DNA from: Ciborinia camelliae
Lineage: Eukaryota > Ascomycota > Leotiomycetes > Helotiales > Sclerotiniaceae
DNA: 64,000 bases
Assembly: GCA_025890175.1 (NCBI GenBank)
Contig: JANPYM010000007.1
Location: 2,662,973-2,726,972 of the forward strand
Direction of reading: 5' to 3'
Within the stretch, counting starts at the first letter, position 1; every line of letters begins with the position of its first letter. Below the pieces are notes generated by a model that was given only the letters and a program-made list of their open reading frames with translations, was not told the origin of the DNA and did not search any database. Of this stretch, positions 25,701 to 38,645 are shown piece after piece. Position numbers and translations under genes: made by a program.

Positions 25701-25796
25701 TGTTGAGCCTTTCGAGTGGAACTTGCTGTGTCCTTTTCATTTTATTCTAATACTAATAGTAAATAATCTAAGATTTTAAGAAAATCTTTATTGATA
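19707..25796. other. About 6 kb without a recognisable gene
   Basis: Both strands hold only scattered open frames below 100 codons with no conserved features. The first kilobase is presumably the 5' UTR and promoter of the velvet gene. A perfect TACCTAGGTA palindrome lies at 21898-21907, and related GGTAGGTA/CCTAGG motifs near 20335-20390 and 20590-20650. A (GT)n run is near 23054. Base composition is like that of the other intergenic regions, not the AT-rich isochore. It may contain long non-coding transcripts or decayed sequence; nothing seen decides this. Confidence 0.5.
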
Positions 25797-27830
25797 ATGG
25801 GAGTTGAAGTCCTCTCGGATTATTCCTACACCCCACTTGACACCTCCAAACCATCAATCCGTCTTCTCCGTCTCCAGCGCGATGAACAGGGTTCTATCAT
25901 TGGCTTGCTCGAGATCTTTTCTCTCGATGCCCCCAACTGTCCAATTTTCAAAGCCCTCTCTTATGTTTGGGGTACTAAAGTATATTCCCACAGCATTCTT
26001 ATAAACGGGCATCGATTTTCCGTACTGGACAGTCTCCATACAATACTAGAAACTATATGTGGTAATGAATACCTAAGGCAAGGCTGGTGGTGGATTGATT
26101 CAATTTGTATCAATCAAAGCGCGGAGCCAATTGCAGAAGTGGAGTGCAATACGCAAGTTGCTTTGATGAGGAGAGTTTACGAGAGCTCTGAGAGGACTAT
26201 TGGCTGGCTTGGTTCGGAAGAAGATGAGGGAGATCAGGCAATTAGATTTTTGAAGGTCTTAGCAAAACGGAGAGAAAGGTTGGATTTGCTTTACCGAAGG
26301 AGATTGGTTGGAGAAAAGGGAGCGAAGAAAGGAGTTGAGCTAGGAAAATAATTGAGCGATAGGAGAAAATGGGCTACCTTGGAAAAGCTTTTATTGAGGC
26401 CTTGGTGGACGAGAGTTTGGACACTTCAGGAGTATGTCATTCCCAGAAAATTTGTGTTTCATTGCGGAAATGAGAGAATAGATAGAGGGAATTTGATGCG
26501 AGCAATAAGTGCGATGAACCAGTGTAGAAGGATTGATGAGACGTTGATGGCCCGCAAAGCATTTCAGGCTCCATGGATACGGGGACGTGTATTACATTGG
26601 TATCAGGAAGGTGCCCCAATACAACTGATAGGATTGATGGGTTACATCTCGGGTTACAAAGCATCTGATCCTAGAGATAGAATTTATTCTGTTCTCGGTT
26701 TAACTGCGGATAGATCCTTGGCTGATCCTCCAAGGTATCAGGATAGTTTGGTGGTGGTCTACTCGAGCTTGGTAAAAAGCTTTATTGAGCGTCACAAAAG
26801 TCTAGACATCATATGCTTTGCGGATCGCTTTCATGGATTGGGACATTCACATATCCAGCCTGCACTTCCCTCTTGGGTACCAGATTGGCGAGTTGAAGTT
26901 CAGCCATGGATGGTTCCTGCAATAGCAGCTCAAAGCGGTGCAGAACACGTCGGAAATCTTCGCCCTTTTCATCTCTCGAAAGGCCAGAATCACGATGTTT
27001 TTACTGCTGGGAAGAGCAAAACCCCCTTAAAATACACCATTTCTGCTGATTTTCAGAAACTGACATGTCAAGGGGTTTTTATAGACCTAGTCGATGGTAT
27101 TGGCGGTCTCAAGTTAGTTTATTCAGACGAAAATGGAAAGGACGAGGGGGTGACTGAAGTGTGCCAGTGTGTCCATTCAACCACTATTCATTGCACATTC
27201 AAAACTTCTGCAGGCAATATCAACTCTCCAGATCACAAGGAATTAGATTTTAAATTGGCGTCGAGATACATAGATCATATCTTTCGCTGTTTAATGCTAA
27301 ACCGCGAAGACCGATACCTGAGCCGAAACATACCAGCGATGGAGTATTCGTATGAAGAATTCCAAATATTTTGTCTTGCGGCAATGAAAACCCCGTCTGA
27401 TGTACATCCTCTATTTCTCGATTGGTTCGAACGCAACCGATCGCTCCGCATCGGATCTCATTCACTCGAGCAGCTATGCAAGGTGGCAAAATCTCCGGAG
27501 CCTGTATCTTTCACTAATCCTGATCTCATGGATATCTCGACCCACGAAAGAGGATTTCTTTCTCGTTTTCGAGACACTACCAAGTGGATGGCTCGAAGGC
27601 TGATGATTACGAATGAAGGGTATATTGGAATGGTACCGTGTCGGGCGCAAAAGGGCGATCGAGTCTGCATCTTGCTTGGATGCAGTATCCCGATGATTTT
27701 GAGAAAGAGAGACATTGGGGATGGGTATCATGTGATTGGCGAGTGCTATCTTCATGGATATATGGATGGAGAAGTTCAGGAAGAGACTGGGAATGGAATA
27801 AGGAAGGTCGAGGAGATATGTCTTTTGTAA
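25797..27830 (+). CDS. HET-domain (heterokaryon incompatibility type) gene with in-frame stop
   Basis: One reading frame runs from the ATG at 25797 to a stop at 27828, interrupted by TAA at 26349-26351. Upstream of it are typical HET features: IRLLRLQ near the N-terminus, FKALSYVWG, ILINGH, LHTIL, WWIDSICINQ and QVALMRRVYESSERTIGWLG. Downstream are RPWWTRVWTLQEYVIPR, DPRDRIYSVLGL and a C-terminal GMVPCRAQKGDRVCILLGCSIPMILR that is common in these proteins. HET proteins mediate cell death after fusion of incompatible hyphae. The stop could be a true null mutation, a sequencing error, or lie in a weak 84-bp intron (26279..26362, donor GTTGGA, acceptor GATAG), which would restore the frame. Without the stop the product would be about 677 residues. 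Confidence 0.78.
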
Positions 27831-29873
27831 CAGACGACATCGATGTTCTCGTTAGTCGCGAGTGCAATCGATGTTCGACAGCTTGGGAATCTTTTTACAT
27901 TATTTGCCTTTTCAATCTTTCCAGTGGATTCAATATCCTTGATGTGGGTGTATGACAGGAGAAGACAAGGGCCTGGTAACTTTGGGAGTTCGATAGTTAC
28001 AAAAATGTATAAATCATTCTAATCATTCTAGTCTCTCATACGCCTCACGTCAGCATATGAGAATAGCATCATATAAATGACTAGATAAGATATATATGGC
28101 TTCAAATCCCCATGTTCATTGTTAATGGGACTCCAAGTTCTGCTGCGTGCTATGATCTCGACAATTATTAGACATAAGGTATCCGTTACGCCGAAATCTA
28201 TTTTGGGGAAGAGCGGGGAACGGTTTCTAAATGTGACGCTCAGGGACCGGGAAGTTCAGGTCTATATGATTCCTAGGCTAAGTGCGCCCGAGAAAACCCT
28301 TGTAGATGAAGTATGAGATGATCATTGAACTATCATTTGCAGATTCTGTAATGAAATGCAACATCCGTCGATTCTGAAATCCTTGGGCGAAAAGAATGAA
28401 GTCGAGATTAGGCTTTGTTTGGTTGTTTGCACAAGGTGGAATAAAACAAAGATCCTAGGTAATCTTACCGGACACGGGTTGCTACATAGTCAGCCTACAA
28501 CTTGAGAATAATCATTGAACAAATTGAGTCTCAAAAGAATCAGATTTCTCTTCAACATTTGAAAATAATTTATCAAAATATCAACATATCGTTTCGTCTC
28601 AATCCACAATAGAATTATAGTTCCCTTGTAGCCCTGCAACTTCCCCATTCCGTCGGAACTGCGCCATCGGTCAGCTTGCTGGAGTTGACCACGTAGATGC
28701 TCACTAGACCTACATTAGCACCTATCCGGATACATATACTCCCCGGCGAGGGTAAAAAAGATGCAGATTAGCCGCAGGAATTTTAATTAGCAAACGCCGT
28801 TAAATTTGTCCATCTCTTCTATCTATAGCAGGTCGGGTTGAAACAGACGGGTCGCTTTTGATAGTTCGAACTACAGTCCATATACACATTCAATGCATGA
28901 GATAAACTTGGGGAATTAGAATGATTCGTTGTTTGATCATAGTGGCGCTCCTAGAATCCTGGAGAACGCGGGGAGAGGGGGTTTGGGGAGGGCAGTATAT
29001 GAATGCATACGGAGAGAAAGTCGTGGTTGATTCATCTTCCCCTCGAGAAACCCTTGATCATCGAATCTTGAGGCTGAAGGCTACTAAAGCACATAAGAAA
29101 TGAAATACAAGTTCCCAGAATGTCGAGCCCCACAAAAGCCGTTTGCTCCCAATGGTCTCGGTACCAAACCTCAACGTTGCTCTTTCTTTTTCTGAGAGAT
29201 GAATCATCGCCAATTTCTTCAAATCTGGCTTCTTCTTTCGGGAGCTAGAAGCTTGTATTTGCTACGTAGGATTATGGAAAAGACACAGATGCTATTGGCT
29301 TTATGACTGACCAGGAAGAAAAGAATGGCGAGGAGGCCAGATGGCTGATCAACTTCCTTTTCTTTTTGCAAGAATATGAATAGCTTGCGATATCCCGTAG
29401 AGTGTCCAGAAACTTCAAATAAAATTGCCTATCTACAACTGCAAAGAACAACGAAGCGCTATATCTTATATCCACACGTTGACAAGCTTGAATATGAGGA
29501 AGACATGACTTGCGCACCTCCTTTTGTTGTATGGCCAAACTGTTGTTGAGCATAGATTTTAGAACCAAAGACGTGGCGATAATAGCTACAGCCATCATAG
29601 TCATGGCCTTAATAATCGTATTAGCCCCGAGAATGTCGGGCATATGTAGGTTTGCTTCAATTTTTATTTATTCCCTCAACGGAAGTTGACATGAAAACAG
29701 CAAAATCCTCTCGCAAAACACGGGGTCCCAAAATGAAAACTGAATAAATCACGCAGCGCATATGATCGTACGTCATCTTCCACCCATAGTCTCAACTATG
29801 TTCATATCAAGAAATCCGACTGGTAAAGACCTAAACACTTCTCGAATGGTATGGAGCTGGCAGAGAAAGGTTG
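27831..29873. other. Intergenic region left of the duplicated block
   Basis: About 2 kb with no recognised gene. A 123-codon frame at 29643..29272 (-) begins with a possible membrane helix but has no other support. The rest is short open frames only. Confidence 0.5.
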
Positions 29874-31603
29874 TGACGTGGACTTGGGGCTTGCGGGAGA
29901 TTTGGCAAGAGGGCAGGGTTAATGGCAGAAGTTAATCTTTGGGGGCTAGGTCTGTGACAAAGGGATATGAAAGAAGTAGTAAACAGAGAGATACAGCTGC
30001 CAAACCCTCCTCCTCTTGGCGTTTGGAGATATTGGCAATGGCAAAATCGAGAGTTACGTTTTTGGAAGCGATTTGTGGAGACGTAAAATTATGTAATAAT
30101 TTCATATAGACCGATTTTAATAAAATTGAAACCCTTCCACTTCGTTTTAGGCATTAGAATTCATAAGAATAGTGACAAAAATGCCGTTACAGTCGGAGTG
30201 TTCCGTGCTACAAGCTTAGTAATCACGAGTCATTTGCGTACCCCCCTACGTAAGCAATTAATAATTAGGCGAGGATTATTTCCTCCTAGCCTAGCCTAGC
30301 CAAGAATCATACATACGATACGATTTCCACCTCCACCTCCATCTTCACCTCACTAACCTAGGAAAGAATTGCATATACATAAATATACCTCCAGCTAGGA
30401 ATGGTACCTACATATACGAAACCAAATAACCTTTTTCCCCCTCATCTCATCCGATCTGATCTGATCTGATTTCCTTTCACGCATGCACGCACCCAGATAA
30501 TACCTGGCCAGTATCAATCAATCAATCGCTTTGCCAATCCATCCTCCTCGCCTTCTATTTTGTTCGTACAATCACTTATCTCGTTCGTACAATCACAATC
30601 AAAACCATCAAATATCACTGGAACAAGTACCCAAAGTCACTTAATCTCTCTCGTCTCAACTCATCTTAATTCCTCATCTATTTTTTCATCTCATCTCGGA
30701 ATTTGAACAAGTTTCTATTGCTCCGCCCCCACTCCCTCCCCCCTCCCTCATATGCCCACTCCCCTTTATCCACCTCACACCCACCCTATCAGGCCCTCCC
30801 CCCTCTTTCTTCCTCAGCTACCAAAAAAGAGACCACTTGTTAGTTGATCAACTAAAATAAAACCATCCCAGATATTAATTCCCACGCCATTCCTTCCATC
30901 CCTCTCCCCTCTTTCCTTCCCTCCCGCAGCAAGCGTCCAATATTTATTTCCATGGGGGTATAATATCCCCGTCCGTCCCGCCCTCAACCTACCCGCTCTC
31001 CCTCCACAGCATCATCCGATCCATCCTGTCCCATCCCATACCATCCCATACCCCCTATCCCATCATAATATACACAGATTCACTCACCCCTTTGCATCCC
31101 ATTCCGTCTCTACCAAAATCCCTATTTATATAAACAAAACAAGTGTCGAATCGAATCGAATAAGAACATATACATTCGTACCCTCGTACCTCCATCTGTC
31201 CCTCCCAATACCACCCAAATCGAAACCCATAAACACCATGCTATAAACCATGCATGCTTGCAAGCCCTTCTCGACTCGAAACATCGCAGCAAATCTCCCA
31301 AAAGAAAAAAAAAGTTGAATCTTATTCTGTCATGTTCCAGTAATTGAACGACTGGGCGGAAGAAATTGTTAGGTAAGGAACGAGAGAAAGGACAGTCGAT
31401 GACACAAATCCGAGGTCGGTTTTGTGATGGCGCAGGTGAAAGAATCTGAAGACAGCTTTCGATATCCTCTCCATTCGCCTCCTAAAATTCCCCTCAAACT
31501 CCAACTTCCTCAGGAATTACTTCTTCCCTCCACCTCACACCACCCTCCACGTCCACACCTCCTTTCACCCATTCATTTTCTTGAACCTTTGCCAATGTCC
31601 ACC
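29874..31603. repeat. Left copy of a 1.73-kb direct duplication next to the gap
   Basis: These 1730 bases are repeated at 31614..33344 with one noticed difference: a run of 6 A here against 7 A in the right copy (near 30824 and 32564). The left copy ends exactly at the run of N and the right copy starts exactly after it. It carries pyrimidine-rich UTR-like sequence and, at its right end, a truncated antisense copy of the last codons of the Ser/Thr kinase gene. It most likely reflects two contig ends that overlap but were not merged. Confidence 0.9.
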
Positions 31604-31613
31604 NNNNNNNNNN
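31604..31613. other. Assembly gap (10 N)
   Basis: Ten undetermined bases, the usual placeholder for a gap of unknown or negative size. The flanks are copies of each other, so the true gap size may be negative (an overlap). Confidence 0.98.
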
Positions 31614-33344
31614 TGACGTGGACTTGGGGCTTGCGGGAGATTTGGCAAGAGGGCAGGGTTAATGGCAGAAGTTAATCTTTGGGGGCTAGGTCTGTGACAA
31701 AGGGATATGAAAGAAGTAGTAAACAGAGAGATACAGCTGCCAAACCCTCCTCCTCTTGGCGTTTGGAGATATTGGCAATGGCAAAATCGAGAGTTACGTT
31801 TTTGGAAGCGATTTGTGGAGACGTAAAATTATGTAATAATTTCATATAGACCGATTTTAATAAAATTGAAACCCTTCCACTTCGTTTTAGGCATTAGAAT
31901 TCATAAGAATAGTGACAAAAATGCCGTTACAGTCGGAGTGTTCCGTGCTACAAGCTTAGTAATCACGAGTCATTTGCGTACCCCCCTACGTAAGCAATTA
32001 ATAATTAGGCGAGGATTATTTCCTCCTAGCCTAGCCTAGCCAAGAATCATACATACGATACGATTTCCACCTCCACCTCCATCTTCACCTCACTAACCTA
32101 GGAAAGAATTGCATATACATAAATATACCTCCAGCTAGGAATGGTACCTACATATACGAAACCAAATAACCTTTTTCCCCCTCATCTCATCCGATCTGAT
32201 CTGATCTGATTTCCTTTCACGCATGCACGCACCCAGATAATACCTGGCCAGTATCAATCAATCAATCGCTTTGCCAATCCATCCTCCTCGCCTTCTATTT
32301 TGTTCGTACAATCACTTATCTCGTTCGTACAATCACAATCAAAACCATCAAATATCACTGGAACAAGTACCCAAAGTCACTTAATCTCTCTCGTCTCAAC
32401 TCATCTTAATTCCTCATCTATTTTTTCATCTCATCTCGGAATTTGAACAAGTTTCTATTGCTCCGCCCCCACTCCCTCCCCCCTCCCTCATATGCCCACT
32501 CCCCTTTATCCACCTCACACCCACCCTATCAGGCCCTCCCCCCTCTTTCTTCCTCAGCTACCAAAAAAAGAGACCACTTGTTAGTTGATCAACTAAAATA
32601 AAACCATCCCAGATATTAATTCCCACGCCATTCCTTCCATCCCTCTCCCCTCTTTCCTTCCCTCCCGCAGCAAGCGTCCAATATTTATTTCCATGGGGGT
32701 ATAATATCCCCGTCCGTCCCGCCCTCAACCTACCCGCTCTCCCTCCACAGCATCATCCGATCCATCCTGTCCCATCCCATACCATCCCATACCCCCTATC
32801 CCATCATAATATACACAGATTCACTCACCCCTTTGCATCCCATTCCGTCTCTACCAAAATCCCTATTTATATAAACAAAACAAGTGTCGAATCGAATCGA
32901 ATAAGAACATATACATTCGTACCCTCGTACCTCCATCTGTCCCTCCCAATACCACCCAAATCGAAACCCATAAACACCATGCTATAAACCATGCATGCTT
33001 GCAAGCCCTTCTCGACTCGAAACATCGCAGCAAATCTCCCAAAAGAAAAAAAAAGTTGAATCTTATTCTGTCATGTTCCAGTAATTGAACGACTGGGCGG
33101 AAGAAATTGTTAGGTAAGGAACGAGAGAAAGGACAGTCGATGACACAAATCCGAGGTCGGTTTTGTGATGGCGCAGGTGAAAGAATCTGAAGACAGCTTT
33201 CGATATCCTCTCCATTCGCCTCCTAAAATTCCCCTCAAACTCCAACTTCCTCAGGAATTACTTCTTCCCTCCACCTCACACCACCCTCCACGTCCACACC
33301 TCCTTTCACCCATTCATTTTCTTGAACCTTTGCCAATGTCCACC
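31614..33344. repeat. Right copy of the 1.73-kb direct duplication
   Basis: This copy of 29874..31603 is continuous with the intact kinase gene; the gene's last 110 bases (33235-33344) lie inside the copy. Apart from that gene end it holds no coding sequence. Its pyrimidine-rich stretches (CCATCC and CCCTCC runs) lie downstream of the kinase stop and may be 3' UTR or a neighbour's promoter. Confidence 0.9.
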
Positions 33345-35540
33345 TGCTCCTTGCTCTCTTCAACAATCCCTCCGTAACCTCCATTGCCCCATCCAGTCCC
33401 TTTTCTTTGAATTTCTCTGGGTCACCCTCATGATCTCCCTCCTCGCCGAAATATTCGATCCATCTCCATTCTACTCGTGCAATCCTGTGGCTCGTCCGGC
33501 TTCGCTGTTTATGTCCTTCCGGCATCCCGGGGTTAGGGTCAAATGGCAACCTGCTTTCTAGCAATGCGTAGAGCAAAACACCAAGTGACCAAGCATCAGT
33601 AGCACGTCCATCATATGGCTGACCCATAATTACTTCTGGGGCAGCATAGTCATCGGATCCGCAACGAGTAGTAAGCTTTTCATCGTCGGCTACCCGGCGA
33701 GAGAGGCCGAGGTCCGTTAGGGTAATAATAGAATAGGGATATTTAGTCCAGTCCTGAGGCTTTGCGAGTTCATGCTGGGGAAGGTTGACTAAGACATCTG
33801 TGGGGTATTCGATTAGTTTGTGGTTTTTTCAACTTTTGGAAACCATGCAGCGGGTCTTAAAAACGAAAGAATTAGAGACTTACTTTCTAATTTGATATCC
33901 CGGTGGACAATATGTCTCTCGTGTAAATATTGGACCGCACCAATAAGCTCTGAAAACATACGTCTGAGTAATGACGGGACGAGAATATCTCGATGCTGAC
34001 TGGCCACTTCAAAAAGATCTCCACCAGGACAATAACTCAAAACTAAAATAGCTCTCGTTTCTTCTATGCTCCAAGCTTTGAGGTGAACCAATGAAGGGTG
34101 ATGTATCGATTTCATGATCTCCAATTCACGTTTAAGTGACATCTCTACTCTTTCTTCGGATGCCCCTCCCTTCGGACCATGTTCACAAATTTTGATTGCT
34201 ACCAATTTTTTTCGATCGACTTTTGCTTCAATAGGTGTAACGATTCCTTCAATTCCAAAAACATTATCTTCATCTATGCGGCCTTCGTCGTCTTGGACTT
34301 GACTTGTCGCTAGAATCACTTTGCTGAAAGTGCCTTGGCCCAAGACTTTTATGCCTCTCCATCTTCGTCGTTTGGAATCATTTCTAGTGTATGCATCAAA
34401 GTATTCACATCTTGATTTTCGAAGAGCTCTAGGGATGTTGTTGGTAGTCAATGATGAGTCACTATCACTACTTTCTCCTCCTGTTCGACTCGATGGTGGG
34501 GTGGGTGGCCTTGGTACAGGAGCCAATCCTCGTTGGACTGCTAAATGTGGTTCTCTTCGCATATGCATGTCTGATGGTGGAACCTCCTCGGCCGATCCAT
34601 CTACAATTGTGGCATGCGAGCCTGAGACGGTAATGTTTCGAGGTTGTGGTACTTGAATAGCCTCTGGCACATATTCGCTCATGCTTCTATTTCTAGCATG
34701 TCCTTCTGCATTCTTTTTTCGGCTTACTTGCGCATCCGTCAAGCCAGATTCGCCCGCATTTGTTATTAATCCATGATATGTCCTTCTCTTTTGTTGATTT
34801 GTCATCGCAGAGGAAACCGATTCACCGTTTGATGTGACAAGCGCCGAGTCCGAATGTATCGGCAGCATATGTTCGCATGAAGTTCGTCTCGAGTTTAATC
34901 GTTTCCATGGCCCAGGCGAATCTCCCGACATAAGTGGTGAGGGTAGAGGTGTAACATCTGCCATTGCGTTCAACATTGGTGATGATAATGCTGAATTTGG
35001 TACCGAGCTGTTACTACCCATACTGCTTGCCAGAACATTTTTGACACTTGGGGTTCTTGCGAGAGACATTCCTGTCTGTCCACCGGATCTTGAATATATT
35101 CGCGTGGTATCGGGAGATTCCCGTTCAGGAATGCCAGTCCCAGTGCTGGCAGAGGTGGTTGTACAACCTGGGATAATATCGGTTTGGATCCGCAGACCCG
35201 CGCTTAGAGGAGGACTTGGGATCTGACTATATACCGGATCTATATTGGGGTGAAGACGAGAAGTGGTGTCAAGCGCGAGTGGGGTGTATGCTTCGTTGGT
35301 TGACGTGGATCTGCTGTGAGGAGGTGAAGGTGCTATGGTATTGGATTTGAATATGGCAGCGAATGCTGGGGCTTGACGTGATTGAAAAGGCAATGAAACG
35401 TTTGAGTTTTGTGTCGCGTTTACGTCGTTCATACAAGTGGCTGTATCATGTCCATCTTGAGCTAACGCACCTGAAGTAGCTTCGAGACTTCTATTTTGTG
35501 GCAGTTGGCTGTCGAACATTCTTTGTTCCGTATTTGACAT
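33235..35540 (-). CDS. Serine/threonine protein kinase with long disordered N-terminus
   Basis: Two exons, 35540..33884 and 33797..33235, give 739 residues. The first roughly 390 residues are Ser/Thr/Pro-rich and likely unstructured. The kinase domain follows: GIKVLGQGTFSKVILA (Gly loop), LVAIKICEHG (ATP lysine), ILVLSYCPGGDLFEV, IVHRDIKLENVLVN (catalytic loop, spanning the intron), LTDLGLSRR, CGSDDYAAPEV, and DAWSLGVLLYALLESRLPFDP. The metal-binding motif is DLG, not DFG, a substitution tolerated in active kinases. The layout and loop sequences resemble fungal CAMK-like kinases of the Prr1/Nnk1 type, but I do not assign a subfamily. The 3' end falls in the duplicated block beside the gap. 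The start is the first ATG of the open frame. Confidence 0.9.
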
Positions 35541-38500
35541 GTTGAGGAAGAAAGAGGAAAAGACAGTTGGTGGTTATCTCAAGTGAATGTAAAAAGGTTG
35601 AGGTATTTTGTTATTTAAAGTAACGTAACTACCATTAAGGTAGGTAGGTACCTAGGTAGGTAGGCAGAGATAATTGTTTTCAAGGATTGTTTGATGCGCG
35701 GTGATTGGCGATTGGGTGATTGTTGATTTTGATTTTGATTTTGATTGATGCAGTGTAACCAAAGTTCACTGGACAATAATCAATCCAAATATCACCTTGA
35801 TAAAAGAAGGCAAGGCGTATATGTATGATTGATGAAGGATGAAGGATGAACGAATGATTGACCGCATTTACTCGTAGGCAGGTAGTTGTACTTGAGAAAT
35901 GTGAAGTGGGGGTTTTGATAGGGAGGGTAGGTAGGTGGTAGTAGGTAGTAGTAACGATTGATTAATCGGGACGGGATGGGATGAGATATGGGATGGGATG
36001 GGGTGGATGAATAAATTTATTGAGCTAGCGACAGTAAGCAAGCTGATAGGGAATTGTACGGAGTACCGGTAAGGTTAAATACAATAAGGTTACTGGTAAA
36101 AATTCATTTATTGATTTCCAATGGAGGGTTGTTAATTTAATTTATTTATATATAGATACAGTCTTGTATTAGAGTTGTTAAATCAGTCCCAGCAGGGAGA
36201 ATTATACTTCTGTTTAGGTGAAAAGGGAGGGAAAAAAGACTAATTCCGTATGAAATAATGCTTTTTCATTTCGTATTGATTGAAATTGGTTGCGGATGGT
36301 TGTTCATGTTGATGGTAATGGTAAATAAAGTTCTGCTTGATTTGACTCATCTGGGCACTCATGGATTACCTAGGACAGTACAGTACATTCTACTATTACT
36401 TCTACTACTTCTACTCTTCTACTCTTCTACTACTACTACCATAATGCGTATACCTACCTACTACCTAGTCCTCACTACTCACTTCTCACTCCTCACTCCT
36501 CAGTCCTCCGTACAATTTTATCGATGAATGCAGTAACCCGGGGTCTCGGATATGCCGATATTGGTAAGGTTATGCATCAATTATCATTAAATTTGGTCCA
36601 GAAAGGTCGATTTCGGTCAATTAATACCTAAGGGAGGTAATTACAAATCTTTTCTCTTTTTCCCTTCTTGAAGAACTCATGATTTGCTGGAGGAAAGCGA
36701 CATCTTCAGAAAATTGTATCTTCTATTCTTTCATTCCGATATATCTACTAGGTAGGTGTGAATGTTTATATGGTGAACCCAACTTCATAAGGTTGTTCAG
36801 AAAGTTCTGATGTTTAAACTTTTCAACGGTAATCACAATCCAATAAATAAGAATTTGACTTTCTACTGTTTTGGGTCTTTGGCTGTACACATTTGGAGGT
36901 GAGGATTTTGGCGTCATTTTAAATCTCAAAATCAACCCCCTCACTACCTTCGTCAAGGAGTCCAGCAGCGATGTAGAATGAACTAAATGGCTTTTCTGAG
37001 GAACTAAATACCGTACTATGGATCTATAATGGATTAATAACATCGACTTATTACTGTGAACTCAAAGCAGGTCCTCGATCCTCAATCCTCATTCCTATCT
37101 GTACTTCAGTACTCGGGTTCAATTTCAATATCAACAATTATAATAACCAAATTGAGCCTCCTCCTCGAACAACCAACCCCTCGCTCTCCTTTCTCGTTCT
37201 GTACCTGGGGTCCTGGATATTACCCACCTGATTCAAACCCATCTCCATTCGAACTCCACCAACATTATTTTATGTTCCAACCATCATCCATCCACCCACG
37301 AGTTGCCAAGATGAAAGAAATGACCAATTGATCTTAATCATCTCGAGGGGATATCGAGGTAATCAAACTGTCAAAATAGGGTTAAATTTACGTTACCAGT
37401 CACCACCACCATCATCATCATCATCATCAGGAGAAATGTTAACCACGACGACAGGATATGCCACGTTTGAGAACAATATCTCCAATTGGTTGTGAAATGT
37501 CGATGTCATCATTGTCATGAACAAGGGTAAATGTTTATCGATCAATGGTCTCACCCGCACAGCTAACGAAGGCAATTTAATGCTTGATGCTTGTTTGTAT
37601 GACATAACACTGCTTCTGAAACCTGGGGAGTTGTATCATGTGAGTTGGCCTTGTGGGTTATGTTATGCTCCAGCCAACGTCTAATAATACCTGTGGACTG
37701 GCGCTCTTCTCTTCCTTTCCCTTGGCTTGGGCGGAGAGTGAGATTTTGGATGTGATTATATGATTATGCCAAAGATTGAGGCTCAAATATATTCATAATC
37801 ATAAATGCACTCACTACGCGGCACGTCAATCAATGCAAAGAAATGATCAAAATGCCGGAGGTCCGTAATTTCGTTCGTTGATTCGGCATCGTTTTCACGG
37901 GGGGACAACCCAAATGAAAATGAAAATATTAATTGCATGAGATATTATTTGATTGCGATTTACACCCACTATTGAAATATTATCATTAGTCTGTTCTCCA
38001 ATCCCCAGCAGCTGATCATTTGTTATCAAAGTTATAAGGCATTTTTCCCAGTCTTGCTTGATTTGAACAATTGATCCGGAAAAAAAACCTTATCTTTTCC
38101 TTACCCAAACTCCCAATTATTGCCTTCACAAATCCGCCCCAACTAATCACACCCCCCGTGCACTTTGTAGTAAGAAACCGGTCTCGCAGGTTAAGCTAGT
38201 CTCACACCCTCAGAAGTATAAACCCACTACAGAAATCCTCGCTAAGAAACAACGTCTGACCTCGGTAAAGAATATTGGCGTATCACAGAAATGAAATTTC
38301 ACATCACTCCTTATCACCATCACCAAGTAGACTCCATGATTTCATGAATAATCGAATAGCCCCACAATGTTAGTATCATTCTTCCCCGGTTTTTCACAAG
38401 ACAATCGCGCGGTAAAAGGATTGGCATCAGAAGGGAGATAAGTATTGCCGCGTGCCTCGGTATGGCGTCTCTTTTGTACGTACGAACTCGGTTCCATCGC

Positions 38501-38645
38501 CTTCCTTTCCTCATGTTCTCCCCTTCATTTCTTCTGCTTCATTTCTATTATTAGTGGCCATAGACTTTAGATTTCATTTTGGTAATATAGATTCTTATTT
38601 CATTTATCTTTCTTTTGAGATTTGTTTGAAGCTACAGGAGATAAA
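35541..38645. other. Intergenic region between divergent genes
   Basis: About 3.1 kb between the Ser/Thr kinase (-) and the peroxidase (+), so it holds both promoters. A TACCTAGGTA palindrome at 35649-35658 is embedded in a GTAGGTAGG run. There is a TAC/CTT microsatellite near 36395-36440 and an ATC repeat near 37408-37427. Open frames are short and unsupported. Confidence 0.55.

Noticed and set aside
29272..29643. 123-codon minus-strand frame starting with a possible membrane helix
   Set aside because: No family features, no spliced continuation and no neighbours in support; length is within chance.
31424..31675. Open frame spanning the N run
   Set aside because: It joins the left duplicate to the start of the right duplicate through undetermined bases and is an assembly product.
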